64,000 nt of DNA from contig NC_009663.1 in assembly GCF_000010345.1 (NCBI RefSeq), forward strand, positions 1,798,001 through 1,862,000, written 5' to 3'. Every line of letters starts with the position of its first letter. Position 1 is the stretch's first letter. This DNA is from Sulfurovum sp. NBC37-1. Its GTDB lineage: Bacteria > Campylobacterota > Campylobacteria > Campylobacterales > Sulfurovaceae. Below are positions 1 to 9,850 of this stretch, piece after piece. The notes under the pieces are model-generated. The model was not told the DNA's origin, did not search any database, and saw nothing but the letters and a program-made list of their open reading frames with translations. The position numbers were made by a program, and so were the translations under genes.

Positions 1-699
1 TTTAAATGGTGAAGTATAATTATCGGATGCCACTTTGAACTTTTTCCACTCATCTGGCTGTACATAGACGATATCATTGGGACGAAGCATCAGACTGGCG
101 TAATTCATGGTATCATAATTCGTTAGATCAACCTTGCGGATACTCATACCCTTCTGTGCATCATGGGAAACGATGACAACGCTGTTTCGGACCGCATCGT
201 CCGTAAGACCACCGGAAAAAGCAATGGCTTCAAAAAGAGTCATCTTCTCTTTGTCAAGTTTGACAACACCCTGCTTATTGACCTCGCCAAGCACGTAAAC
301 CCTCTTGTTCATGATCTCCACATAGACGGATGGATCTGTCAATTCTTTGCGATAGAGTGCTTCTATACGGTTTGCAGCCTGTGTTTGCGTAAGGCCGACT
401 ACTTTTACTTTGCCGATAAGTGGAAGCTTTACATAGCCTGTAGCATTTACAAGTACACCTTCCGGGTTTATGTTTTCTGTAAATTTCTGCATCACTTCCG
501 CTGAGATCTGTCCGGGATCTTTATAAAGCAGAATCCTCAGTCTGTCTTGCGGCAGAATTTTATACTCGATACTTGCAGCGCTGACCCGCTTTTTTTCCAC
601 AGCTTTTTCGGTCTGCAAAAGCTGATACTGCGACCTACCCGTACATCCATGAATAAATATAACAAAAAAAACTGCTATTATATAATATATAATTTTCAC
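1..699 (-). CDS. Wza-like polysaccharide export lipoprotein (3' end beyond window)
   Basis: Periplasmic/outer-membrane polysaccharide export protein of the Wza/KpsD family, which forms the exit channel for capsule or exopolysaccharide. The reading frame is open from a GTG at 699 to the window edge (233 codons). An AGGAGGAGAT ribosome-binding site lies just before the GTG and decides the start. Residues 1-19 form a lipoprotein signal ending in a lipobox with Cys19 (IHGC). A Poly_export domain begins near residue 45 (IEYKILPQDRLRILL), and SLBB-type beta-grasp sequence follows (VYVLGEVNKQGVVKLDKE, then TLFEAIAFSGGL). The C-terminus is missing only because the window ends. Family assignment is firm; the exported polymer is unknown. 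Confidence 0.85.
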   Translation of the reverse strand, partial: MKIIYYIIAVFFVIFIHGCTGRSQYQLLQTEKAVEKKRVSAASIEYKILPQDRLRILLYKDPGQISAEVMQKFTENINPEGVLVNATGYVKLPLIGKVKVVGLTQTQAANRIEALYRKELTDPSVYVEIMNKRVYVLGEVNKQGVVKLDKEKMTLFEAIAFSGGLTDDAVRNSVVIVSHDAQKGMSIRKVDLTNYDTMNYASLMLRPNDIVYVQPDEWKKFKVASDNYTSPFK

Positions 700-743
700 C
701 GATCTCCTCCTCCACGTCAAGCTGACATCGGGCTTTGTGTAGT

Positions 744-755
744 ATTATACCCAAA
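744..755 (-). promoter_or_regulatory. Extended -10 promoter for the export lipoprotein gene
   Basis: On the minus strand this reads TTTGGGTATAAT, a TATAAT -10 box with an upstream GGG, about 45 nt before the GTG start. The same dodecamer occurs before pyrH, rplU and (one base shorter) proA, which supports a promoter role. Confidence 0.6.
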
Positions 756-829
756 CCATATTAAGGGAAATTATCAATATTTTGAGAATCAACAACCCCT
801 ACTCGGTCAGGGAATTATTCCCAACAAGA

Positions 830-1603
830 TTAAACCCCTATATCCACTTTTCGGTTATCCAGGTATCTGCTCACGCCTTCGACGATCCCTTCGGCAATGC
901 GTTCCTGGTAGTCGGAAGTGAAAAGCCTTTTCCTCTCTTTGGAGTTGGTAATGTACCCTACTTCCACAAGGATAGAAGGCCGGCTCGCACCTACAAGTAC
1001 GTAGAAAGGTGCCGGTTTGGCTCCGCCGTTGCGTGCATCTTTGTAACGACTCTGTACCCGCCTCATGATGCCGTTCTGCACATCGATAGCCAGTTTGTTC
1101 GATTCCACGATCTTGGGACCGTTCAGCACCGAATCGATGATGACATCCTTACTGAGCGCATCCGCCCCCTGCAATACAGCGGTATTTTCTCTTGCCGCTA
1201 TTCTTTGGGAACGTGCATCCCGTGTTTTCTGAAGGAAATAGGTCTCTATGCCTTCCACCGCTTCAAATCTGCTTTTATCCGCTATCGCGTTTGCATGGAT
1301 GGAGATGAAGACCTTCGCATCCATCTTGTCGGCGATTCGGGTTCTCTCTCCGAGTTTCAGGAATTTATCTTTTCCTCTGGTCAGATAAACCCTGTATCCC
1401 TTGCGCTTGAACTCTTTTGCCAGTTTTTTGGTGATCTGAAGTACAAGGTCCTTCTCCTGCTTTCCGTTGCAGAGCGCACCGCAGTCATGCCCTCCATGCC
1501 CCGCATCGATGACCACAAGATCATCTGACCTGTCCGGACCGACACATCCAGTGACCGTCAGCATGACTGCCATTCCCAGTAAAAAATATTTCAGATATTG
1601 CAT
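830..1603 (-). CDS. N-acetylmuramoyl-L-alanine amidase, lipoprotein form
   Basis: Zinc amidase (Amidase_3, AmiC type) that cleaves the bond between MurNAc and the stem peptide during septum splitting. At 257 residues it is an almost bare catalytic domain behind a lipoprotein signal (Cys20 in VTGCVG). Zinc and catalytic motifs are visible: IDAGHGGHD near residue 33, FISIHANA, and the glutamate motif LVEVGYITN near the C-terminus. It lies 37 nt downstream of a longer paralog (1641-2873) and shares long stretches with it, so the pair looks like a tandem duplication in which this copy lost, or never had, the AMIN targeting domain. The lipobox suggests membrane anchoring instead. Confidence 0.9.
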   Translation of the reverse strand: MQYLKYFLLGMAVMLTVTGCVGPDRSDDLVVIDAGHGGHDCGALCNGKQEKDLVLQITKKLAKEFKRKGYRVYLTRGKDKFLKLGERTRIADKMDAKVFISIHANAIADKSRFEAVEGIETYFLQKTRDARSQRIAARENTAVLQGADALSKDVIIDSVLNGPKIVESNKLAIDVQNGIMRRVQSRYKDARNGGAKPAPFYVLVGASRPSILVEVGYITNSKERKRLFTSDYQERIAEGIVEGVSRYLDNRKVDIGV

Positions 1604-1640
1604 TGTTCTTCCTTTTATTTTAGGGTCTTAGAGGTACCCT

Positions 1641-2873
1641 TTAATCAAAATCGATCTCTTTTCTTCGGTTGTCGAGATAATTGTTTATCCCCTCGGCGAT
1701 CCCTTTGGCAATGAGCTCCTGATATTTTGGCGTAAAAAGCCTTTTACGCTCCCTTGGGTTGGAAATATATCCTACTTCTACCAGTATGGAAGGTCTGCTC
1801 GCTCCAACCAGTACCCAGAATGGTGCATATCTGACCCCACCGTCTTTCACACCCCTGTAATTGGCACGGAGGTTGGTTATGATACGGCGCTGAACATCGA
1901 TGGCAAGCTTGTTGGACTGAACAATCTTCGGTCCGTTCAGTACCGAATCGATGATCACGTGCTTGCTCAATTTGTCACCCGCACCCTTCAGAACTGCCTT
2001 GTTCTCACGTGCCGCAATCCGCTGGGACTTTGCATCTCTCGTTGTCTGCAGAAAAAACGTTTCTACACCATGTACCTTGTTGCGTTTTCTTTTGGGTACC
2101 GAGTTGGCATGGATGGAGACAAAAACTTTCGCATCTTTCCTGTCTGCGATTTTCGTACGCTGTTTCAGTTTTATAAAACGGTCATTCCTTCTTGTCATAG
2201 AGACAGCATACCCTCTTTTTTTCAATTGTCTCTCCAGACGCTTTGCGATCTGAAGAACAAGGTCCTTCTCCCTTTTGCTCCCTGCGATCGCACCGGTATC
2301 ATGACCACCGTGTCCCGCATCTATTACGATACGTTCTTTGGCATGCATTCTTTTTGAACTGTATTTGACAGGCTTTTTAGACCTGCTTTTAGGATGGTTA
2401 TACGTAGCTGACACTTTCTTGGATGTATCTTTGATGTACTGTTCTATTTTCTTTTTGATATTCTGTTTATTGTCCGATCGTGAGCTATTCGATACTGTAA
2501 ATTTCGGTAAAGGAATATTGTAACTGTTGAAAGTAAAAAGCGGTTGATAGGCATTGCAGGTATACCTTTTTCCCGCTTCAATCACGATACGTACCGTATC
2601 TCTCTGATATTGGGACAGTCTGATGGATCTGCAATGCGAACTTGCAAGCCCTTTCCCTACCTTTTTATGCGCCAGATGTACATTTCTCAGATCGAACACT
2701 TCCCGGTAGGGCCTTTTCAGGGTAAAATGTTTGATATTGTTTTTACTGTAGGATTTACTGAAGGAAAGATGCAATTCACCTTTTTGAAGTTCTGCCTTTT
2801 TCAACAACACCGGCGATGAAAAAAGCAGAATGGGGCTTAGAAGAATGACAAAAAGAATCCCAAGAGATTTCAC
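1641..2873 (-). CDS. amiC: N-acetylmuramoyl-L-alanine amidase with AMIN domain
   Basis: Periplasmic cell-wall amidase of 410 residues. A signal peptide (1-19) is followed by an AMIN-like peptidoglycan/septum-targeting domain (about 22-125), a basic Lys/Ser-rich linker (about 130-180), and the Amidase_3 domain from about residue 182 (IDAGHGGHD, SIHANS, LVEVGYISN). It is adjacent to the lipoprotein paralog and separated by one base from the flavoprotein gene upstream. The family is activated in other bacteria by EnvC-type LytM factors controlled by FtsEX, and those genes lie 6-9 kb away on the same strand. The function is firm; the division of labour between the two amidases is inferred. Confidence 0.92.
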   Translation of the reverse strand: MKSLGILFVILLSPILLFSSPVLLKKAELQKGELHLSFSKSYSKNNIKHFTLKRPYREVFDLRNVHLAHKKVGKGLASSHCRSIRLSQYQRDTVRIVIEAGKRYTCNAYQPLFTFNSYNIPLPKFTVSNSSRSDNKQNIKKKIEQYIKDTSKKVSATYNHPKSRSKKPVKYSSKRMHAKERIVIDAGHGGHDTGAIAGSKREKDLVLQIAKRLERQLKKRGYAVSMTRRNDRFIKLKQRTKIADRKDAKVFVSIHANSVPKRKRNKVHGVETFFLQTTRDAKSQRIAARENKAVLKGAGDKLSKHVIIDSVLNGPKIVQSNKLAIDVQRRIITNLRANYRGVKDGGVRYAPFWVLVGASRPSILVEVGYISNPRERKRLFTPKYQELIAKGIAEGINNYLDNRRKEIDFD

Positions 2874-2874
2874 T

Positions 2875-3984
2875 CTATTTTTCTTCTCCGTTCATCAGTT
2901 TGTCCAGCAACTCTTTGACAGTGATGATCTCTGTAAGTTTATATCCGTTGGCACCGGTAAAGAAAAGTCCCGTCTCTGCAATACCATCGTAAGCATCGGA
3001 GAGTCTGTCCGCAATACAATAGCCGACAACTTTTGCCTCTTCTCCTCTGTGACACGGAGTGACACAGTTGGAGATACAGGCGATCTTCGGGGCTGTCCCC
3101 TCTTCGATACGCTGATGCAGTTCCGTTTTCACACCACGTGCAGGATATCCGACAGGCGATTTGAAAAGCTTGATCGTCTCCTCCGTGGAATCGATAATCA
3201 CCTGCTTCATGACCTGGCTTGCATCACATTCTACCGTACCGATAAAACGTGTGCCCATTTGTACTGCGGAAGCACCGAGCTCCATCATTTTTACAATATC
3301 AGCGCGGTCCCATACGCCACCCGCGGCGATCACGGGAATATCACCCCACTCTTTTGCCTCTTCCACCACAGGAGGGAGGATCGCTTCAAGCTGATTTTCA
3401 GGTAGAAAACACTCTTCGTATTTAAAGCCCTGATGCCCACCACTGAGCGGCCCTTCCACAATTACCGCATCGGGCAGCCTGTTATGTGTCTTTTTCCATC
3501 TTTTACAGAGAATACGAAGTGCCTTGGCCGTAGAAACGATAGGTACCAACGCAACATCAGGATAATCCTTGGCCGCTTCAGGCATGGTCAAAGGCAGTCC
3601 TGCACCTGTGATGATGATATTGGCTCCGGCTTTACACGCATCGTTTACCACACGGTCATATTCACTCTGTGCATACAGTATGTTTGCAGCCAAAGGTGCA
3701 TCACCACATATCGCTCTGGCATTTTCAAAAATATGCCTCAATGCTTCATAGGAATAGAAGTTGATCGCCTCAAGCGGTCTGTGCTCTTTGCCTACCATCT
3801 CTTTGCTGTCAAGATATTTTCTGTTTTTGTACACACCTGTACCTACAGCGGAGATCACGCCAAGGCCACCCTCTTTGGAGACCGTTCCTGCCAGCTGGTC
3901 CCAGGAGATACCGACACCCATACCACCCTGCACAATGGGTTTCTCAATAGTATATTTTCCAATTTTAAATGGTTTGAACTCCAT
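2875..3984 (-). CDS. Nitronate monooxygenase-family flavoprotein
   Basis: FMN-dependent TIM-barrel protein of the nitronate monooxygenase / 2-nitropropane dioxygenase family, 369 residues. Visible motifs are QGGMGVGIS near the N-terminus, GPLSGGHQGF at about 180 (the GGHQG active-site segment), and the phosphate-binding GASAVQMGTRF region. The ATG overlaps the tyrS stop by one base, so the two are probably co-transcribed. FabK-type enoyl reductases share the fold, but the length and the GGHQG segment fit the NMO group better. The physiological substrate is not evident from the sequence. Confidence 0.85.
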   Translation of the reverse strand: MEFKPFKIGKYTIEKPIVQGGMGVGISWDQLAGTVSKEGGLGVISAVGTGVYKNRKYLDSKEMVGKEHRPLEAINFYSYEALRHIFENARAICGDAPLAANILYAQSEYDRVVNDACKAGANIIITGAGLPLTMPEAAKDYPDVALVPIVSTAKALRILCKRWKKTHNRLPDAVIVEGPLSGGHQGFKYEECFLPENQLEAILPPVVEEAKEWGDIPVIAAGGVWDRADIVKMMELGASAVQMGTRFIGTVECDASQVMKQVIIDSTEETIKLFKSPVGYPARGVKTELHQRIEEGTAPKIACISNCVTPCHRGEEAKVVGYCIADRLSDAYDGIAETGLFFTGANGYKLTEIITVKELLDKLMNGEEK

Positions 3985-5183
3985 TACCCAACCTTTACTT
4001 TCGCAAATTTTCTCTTGCCTACCTGAAGGATATACTCTCCGGTTTCAAGATTCATCTTTTCATCCGAGATCTTCTCCTGATCGATCCTCACAGCACCCTG
4101 TTTGATGTCTCTTCTGGCCTGCGAAGTGGACGGCTCGATACCTGCATCCACCAATGCTTTGCAGATCCAGATCCCCTCTTCCACTTCTACTTCTTTCATA
4201 TCTGAAGGAAGCTGGTTGGCTTTAAAGACATTGTCAAACTCTTCTTTGGCTAGTTTAGCCAACTCTTCATTATAGAATCTTGTAACCAGCTCAAGTGCAA
4301 GGTTTTCTTTGGCAATTTTGGGGTGAAGTGCTCCTTTTTCAACATCCTGCTTCATCTGTGTGATCTCTTCAAGTGACCGTTCACTCAGAAGTTCATAGTA
4401 TCGCCACATCAGCTCATCGGAGACAGAGAGTGTCTTGGCGTAGATATCTTTTGGTGCCTCCGTGATCCCGATGTAGTTGTTGAGAGATTTACTCATTTTC
4501 TGTACACCATCGAGCCCTTCGAGGATCGGCATCATCAGTACAGCCTGCTCTTTGTCTATTTCATAGGCACGCTGAAGGAATCTTCCCATCAGCAGGTTGA
4601 ATTTCTGGTCCGTTCCACCGATCTCGATATCACTTTGAAGTTCGACAGAATCATAGCCCTGAAGCAGAGGATAGATGAATTCGGAGATGGAGATACTCTT
4701 CCCGCTCTTATAGCGTTTTTCAAAATCGTCACGTTCAAGCATACGTGCCACATTGAAAGTCGTTGTCAAAGAGACCATACCCGCCGCGCCCAGCGCTTCA
4801 AGCCAGCTCGAGTTGAATACCACATCCGTTTTGCTCTTGTCAAGTATGTTGAAGACCTGGTCCTGATAGGTCTGTGCATTCTCGAGGATCGTCGTTCTGT
4901 CCAGGACCTTTCTCGTTTCACTCTTACCAGTCGGATCACCGATCATCGCGGTAAAATCACCGATCAGCAACTGTACACGTCCGCCATGCTTTTGAAAGGC
5001 TCTGAGTTTTTGCAAAAGTACGGTATGCCCAAGGTGAAGATCGGCACCGGTAGGGTCAAATCCCGCTTTGACCGTGTAGGTCGTACCGTCTTCATAATAC
5101 TTTGAGACCAACTTTTCGATCCTCTCCATATCGATGACCTCAGCGGTACCTCTGCTTATCTCTTCCAACGCCTGTTCTATCAT
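3984..5183 (-). CDS. tyrS: Tyrosyl-tRNA synthetase
   Basis: Class I synthetase that charges tRNA-Tyr with tyrosine, 399 residues. The HIGH-type signature is HLGHT (residues 50-54) and the KMSKS loop is intact at about 229-233. A C-terminal S4-like RNA-binding segment runs from about 335 to the end (GIEPSTSQARRDIKQGAVRI). It lies 24 nt after spoT on the same strand. All expected motifs are present. Confidence 0.97.
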   Translation of the reverse strand: MIEQALEEISRGTAEVIDMERIEKLVSKYYEDGTTYTVKAGFDPTGADLHLGHTVLLQKLRAFQKHGGRVQLLIGDFTAMIGDPTGKSETRKVLDRTTILENAQTYQDQVFNILDKSKTDVVFNSSWLEALGAAGMVSLTTTFNVARMLERDDFEKRYKSGKSISISEFIYPLLQGYDSVELQSDIEIGGTDQKFNLLMGRFLQRAYEIDKEQAVLMMPILEGLDGVQKMSKSLNNYIGITEAPKDIYAKTLSVSDELMWRYYELLSERSLEEITQMKQDVEKGALHPKIAKENLALELVTRFYNEELAKLAKEEFDNVFKANQLPSDMKEVEVEEGIWICKALVDAGIEPSTSQARRDIKQGAVRIDQEKISDEKMNLETGEYILQVGKRKFAKVKVG

Positions 5184-5207
5184 TTCTTTCCTTCTTCTTT
5201 ATGGTCT

Positions 5208-7361
5208 CTATTTGTTGTATGCATCATCAAGGCTGATGATATCGATGAGTTTGAATCTTTGTGACAGTTTTTCTTCCAGCACACTTTTCTTACTCTCACT
5301 GCTCTCCACTTCCAACTGGCAATATTCGGCACTTTCCGAACTTTGGATACCCAGTTCGATACTGATGACATTCAGATCCAGTTGCGTCAGTTTCGTCAGC
5401 ATATCGGCAAGCGCGCCTTTCTGGTTCTGAAGACTGATGATAAGTCTGTAACGTGACATTTTGGAGGCACGCCAGTTCACGTGGATCATCGCTTCACCCG
5501 CCTTAATCTTGGCATAGGCATGCTTGCATAATTTATGGTGTATGATAGCCTTACTGTCCTTATAAAATGCAACGATCTGGTCACCGACCTTGGGATGGCA
5601 GCAATAATCGAACTCTACCCCGTCCAGCGGCTTGTTCGTGTAGAACCTGAAGTGCTCGATCTCTTTGAGTTTCGGCACCTTGTATCCGCGCTTCAGCAAC
5701 TCCCAGAAACGTACCTCCTTTTCACCCATATAGTCAGCGACTTTATGGATCACATCTTTGTAATACGAAAGATGTGAAGGCAGTTTATAGAGGCTGTCCT
5801 GCAGGCCCATACGCTGTATCAGCAGTCTGATCTTGTCTGGATGGCGTGAAAAGAGCGTGCCGAGGATATTGTAGGCACTGAGGGTATCTACCTCTTTGAT
5901 CCGTGCCCTGCAGTGGCTTCGTATGCCATCTTTGGCTTTCGAGGTCTTGACCGTATCGAGCCATGAGCAGTGCAGATGCGGTTCATCGTCTTTCAGTATC
6001 TTGACAATATCCCCGTTCTTCAGTACGGTCAAAAGCGACGATTTGTGTTTGTTGATCAGCGCATCCGTTGCATTGGCACCCACTTCCGAATGTATGGCAT
6101 AGGCAAAATCCAGTGCCACAGAACCTTTGGGAAGTGTAAAATAGTCACCTTTGGGAGAGAAAACCGTAATGTCTTCAGAAAAAAGGTCCGATTTGGCAAG
6201 CTCATAGAACTCCTCCACCGATTCGTTCTGGAAATGCAGACTCTCCAGCCATTCAAGGTTCACACTGTCAGCACCATCCTTGTATTTCCAGTGCGCTGCA
6301 ACACCATACTCTGCCAGTCTATGCATCGCTACGGTACGTATCTGAGCCTCCACGATCCCTTCTTCATTGAAGAGGGTCGTATGTATCGTCTTGTAGCCGT
6401 TCTCTTTGGGAATAGCGATATAGTCCTTGAAACGGGAGATCAACGGTGTGAAATTAAGATGCATCAAACCAAGCACCCGGTAGCACTCGATGGGCTCTTT
6501 GACAATGATACGGATCGCCAACAGGTCAAGCACTTCATCGATACTCACACCCTTTCGATGCATTTTCAGATAGATGGAGTAGTAATGCTTAACCCTGCCG
6601 ATGATCTCAAAATCTTTATCGGAAAAACCATCCTTGTGTATTATATCCTTCACGCTGCGGATAAATGCATTGAGTTTGAACTGCAGATTCTGTGCATTGC
6701 TCTTGATATAGGTATCGATCTTTTTGTAATCTTCCGGATAAATATAAAAGAAACTGAGGTCTTCCAGATTGTTCTTCAAACGGGAGATACCGAGTCTATG
6801 GGCGATAGGTGCATACACTACCAGTGTCTCTTCCGCGATACGTTTCTGCTTTTGGGGAGGCAGCGCATCCAGGGTCAGCATATTGTGCAGCCGGTCACAC
6901 AGTTTGATCACCAGTACGCGTATATCCTTAATGGAAGCGATAAGCATCTTTCTGAAAGTGAGTGCCGAGTTGATCAGCCGTTCATCCGAACCGAAGGGTA
7001 CCAACTCTTCATCACGGATCTCGACGATTTTGGTCAAACCTTCGACCATATGGGCAATATCATCTCCGAACTGCTCTTTGAGATCATCGATATCGAATGA
7101 AGTATCTTCTACTACATCATGCAGCAGTGCTGCCTGTACCATAGTCTCATCATTGGAGAATGCTGCAGTGATCGCCGCGACCAGAATGGGATGCACGATG
7201 TAGGGTTCACCGCTTTTGCGTTTCTGGCCGTCATGGGCCGTCATTGCAAGCTCAAGGGCTTTTAGGGTAGAGGGAAGGGGATGGGGGATTTGTTCCCACA
7301 GAAGTGCTTTCGCTTCTTCTATGCTGTGTATATTTTTAGCTTTCGATAAAAAAGCGTCCAA
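5208..7361 (-). CDS. spoT: Bifunctional (p)ppGpp synthetase/hydrolase, RelA/SpoT family
   Basis: Stringent-response enzyme that makes and degrades (p)ppGpp; 717 residues. Domain order: an HD hydrolase with an intact HDVVED motif (residues 81-86) and KLCDRLHNM; a synthetase domain with the RFKDYIAIPKENGYKTIHT region; a TGS domain (ITVFSPKGDYFTLPKGS); and a C-terminal ACT domain. An intact HD motif means hydrolase activity is expected, as in the single long RSH enzymes of Campylobacterota. It starts 6 nt after rpoZ, an rpoZ-spoT arrangement found in many bacteria that links ppGpp with its RNA polymerase binding partner omega. Confidence 0.95.
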   Translation of the reverse strand: MDAFLSKAKNIHSIEEAKALLWEQIPHPLPSTLKALELAMTAHDGQKRKSGEPYIVHPILVAAITAAFSNDETMVQAALLHDVVEDTSFDIDDLKEQFGDDIAHMVEGLTKIVEIRDEELVPFGSDERLINSALTFRKMLIASIKDIRVLVIKLCDRLHNMLTLDALPPQKQKRIAEETLVVYAPIAHRLGISRLKNNLEDLSFFYIYPEDYKKIDTYIKSNAQNLQFKLNAFIRSVKDIIHKDGFSDKDFEIIGRVKHYYSIYLKMHRKGVSIDEVLDLLAIRIIVKEPIECYRVLGLMHLNFTPLISRFKDYIAIPKENGYKTIHTTLFNEEGIVEAQIRTVAMHRLAEYGVAAHWKYKDGADSVNLEWLESLHFQNESVEEFYELAKSDLFSEDITVFSPKGDYFTLPKGSVALDFAYAIHSEVGANATDALINKHKSSLLTVLKNGDIVKILKDDEPHLHCSWLDTVKTSKAKDGIRSHCRARIKEVDTLSAYNILGTLFSRHPDKIRLLIQRMGLQDSLYKLPSHLSYYKDVIHKVADYMGEKEVRFWELLKRGYKVPKLKEIEHFRFYTNKPLDGVEFDYCCHPKVGDQIVAFYKDSKAIIHHKLCKHAYAKIKAGEAMIHVNWRASKMSRYRLIISLQNQKGALADMLTKLTQLDLNVISIELGIQSSESAEYCQLEVESSESKKSVLEEKLSQRFKLIDIISLDDAYNK

Positions 7362-7367
7362 AGTGTC

Positions 7368-7574
7368 CTATCCCTCTAGACTTACAGTGATCTTGCCTTC
7401 AGCGATCTCTCTGAGTGCGATATCGGTATATTTCATACCGCTTGTATCATAATCCAACAATACTTCGGCACCGTTTGCAATCTTTTCAGCTCTTTTGCCT
7501 ACGGCATTTGCCAAAAGATATTTGTCGAAGTTTACTTTCTCCATTGCTTTTGCAGTTAGTTGTTCTGTTCTCAT
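7368..7574 (-). CDS. rpoZ: RNA polymerase omega subunit
   Basis: Small (68 residues) RNA polymerase subunit that stabilises beta' and forms part of a ppGpp site in proteobacteria. The N-terminal sequence RTEQLTAKAMEKVNFDKYLL and the central YDTSGMKYTDIALREIAEGK fit the family. It is directly upstream of spoT with 6 nt between them and is probably the first gene of that unit; a 105-nt gap with two hairpins separates it from pyrH. Confidence 0.9.
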   Translation of the reverse strand: MRTEQLTAKAMEKVNFDKYLLANAVGKRAEKIANGAEVLLDYDTSGMKYTDIALREIAEGKITVSLEG

Positions 7575-7652
7575 TTTATTCCTTCAAAAAATATTTTGTT
7601 TTATTCTTACTGTCTTAGAGCCAACTGCTGAAGTTGACACAGCGTCAGGGTA

Positions 7653-7678
7653 GTCAAAATGGGCTTTGCCCATTTGAC
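7653..7678. terminator. Strong hairpin just after pyrH
   Basis: GTCAAAATGGGC and GCCCATTTGAC pair around a TTT loop with one bulged A, starting 2 nt past the pyrH stop. No U-tract follows on either strand, so it may be a factor-dependent terminator or an mRNA 3'-end stabiliser. A second small hairpin (CAACT-GCTGA-AGTTG) lies at 7622-7636. Confidence 0.45.
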
Positions 7679-7679
7679 G

Positions 7680-8441
<762 letters not shown>

Positions 8442-8467
8442 TTAAGACCGCTTTCCCAACTACAGTA

Positions 8468-9850
8468 TCAGAGCCGGATAAGCTTGAGAGGATTGATATG
8501 TTTGGAGTTCTTTGTCGCCTGGAACATCAGTTTTTTGTTAACCTTTCCGATAACGTACCCTTTCTTGATCTTTCGGCCTACTTTGATGTTGGGCGCGATC
8601 TTCGATAGGCCGGCATAGACCGTATGCATCTTTCCGCTGTGTGCCACAACGACTACTTTCCCGAGCATACTGCTCTTGCCGGCAAACACTACCTTTCCGT
8701 TAAGGACATTCTGTACCTTGGCAGGTGAACTCGGCGCTTGAAGCGTGATGGATTCATTGAATATTTTGATCTTGTAGACAGGATCGATATAGGTTCCGAA
8801 TTTTTTGACAACTCTCGCTCCTCTGATAGGAGGGATCGTTTTCCCTCCGCGGTAAGCTGCCACTTTCTCTTTTTTATAGGAAGAGTTTACCTGTCGTACT
8901 TTCTCACTCTGTTTTTTGGATTTAAGCTCGACCTCTTTGACTTCTTTTGCCGCTTTTTTTGCAGCAAGACGTGCCCGCTTCTTCGCTTCGTCCGTCTTGG
9001 CTTTTTTGAGTGCTTCCTTGGCCTTTCTCGCTTTTGCACGTGCCAGTTCTTTCTCTTTTCGTATACGTCTTTTACGCTCTTTTTCCAGACGTATGGCCTC
9101 TTTTCGTGCTTCCGCACGTTTACGGGCTTCTTCCACCTCTTGTTTATGGAGAATATTCAGCTTGGCCAGCGTTGTACGCAGGTCATTCTGTTTGTCTTCG
9201 ATCTTTGCCAGTCTGGCATTGTATTTCTCTTCATCGGCTGCCAGTTTTTTCAGCAATTTCTCTTTGGCCTTTTTTTTCTGAGCATACGATTCCCGTTTCT
9301 TGACAATACGCTGTATCTCACTCTGTGTCTTTTTCTGAAGAGTCAGCTTGTTTTTTTTACGCTTACGCAGTGCCGAAATATCTTTTTTAAGTACTTCCAG
9401 TTCCTGATCATTAAGCTTTTTGTACGCTTTGTAGATCTCCTGCGAGATGATGGAATCACGCGTTGGTTCATGTTTGGCCTGTTTCATGGCAAATATGACG
9501 GAAAACTGTTCAGAAAGAAGTGAAATGAACTGTTTGTGTTTTTTCTCCAACTCTTTACTGGTCTTCTCAAGCTCTTTTTTGGAGGTCGAAAGCTCTTTTT
9601 TGAGTACTTCATAGCGTGCTTCGTTCTTGCTCTGGTCCGCTTCGAGTTCCTCTATTTTCTTGCTCAGTACAGCGATCTCTTTTTCTGCCACCTTGATATC
9701 CTGGGCGATCTTCCCAAGCCGTCTGCTGGTCTTCTTTTTATCTTTGACAATCGAAGTAAGGTCTTTTTTGGATTTTTTGATCTTCGTCGTCGTAGAAGCA
9801 CCCCAAAGAAGGGTCGAAACGATGAAAAAAGAGAGAAAAAGAAGTCTCAC
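8468..9850 (-). CDS. envC: EnvC-like murein hydrolase activator (LytM domain)
   Basis: Periplasmic coiled-coil protein that, in other bacteria, is pulled by FtsEX to switch on cell-wall amidases at the septum. The GTG start overlaps the ftsX stop (GTGA), giving 460 residues. A signal peptide (1-18) is followed by long Lys/Glu/Ala-rich coiled coils (about 20-330) and a C-terminal M23/LytM domain (about 340-460). The LytM domain is degenerate at its metal ligands: the usual YGHLS is YAGLS and the HxGID motif is NESIT. This matches EnvC-type activators rather than active endopeptidases. Its targets are probably the two amidases at 830-2873. Confidence 0.88.
   Translation of the reverse strand: MRLLFLSFFIVSTLLWGASTTTKIKKSKKDLTSIVKDKKKTSRRLGKIAQDIKVAEKEIAVLSKKIEELEADQSKNEARYEVLKKELSTSKKELEKTSKELEKKHKQFISLLSEQFSVIFAMKQAKHEPTRDSIISQEIYKAYKKLNDQELEVLKKDISALRKRKKNKLTLQKKTQSEIQRIVKKRESYAQKKKAKEKLLKKLAADEEKYNARLAKIEDKQNDLRTTLAKLNILHKQEVEEARKRAEARKEAIRLEKERKRRIRKEKELARAKARKAKEALKKAKTDEAKKRARLAAKKAAKEVKEVELKSKKQSEKVRQVNSSYKKEKVAAYRGGKTIPPIRGARVVKKFGTYIDPVYKIKIFNESITLQAPSSPAKVQNVLNGKVVFAGKSSMLGKVVVVAHSGKMHTVYAGLSKIAPNIKVGRKIKKGYVIGKVNKKLMFQATKNSKHINPLKLIRL

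Noticed and set aside
5970-7100. Long plus-strand frame opposite spoT (376 codons)
   Set aside because: It is a shadow of the minus-strand spoT gene; no family similarity and no ribosome-binding site. The same applies to other long opposite-strand frames over trmB, metY, guaB, hisD and ileS.
8468-8800. Loss of LytM metal ligands as evidence of a decayed peptidase
   Set aside because: EnvC-type activators are naturally degenerate at these positions, so the loss supports rather than weakens the assignment.
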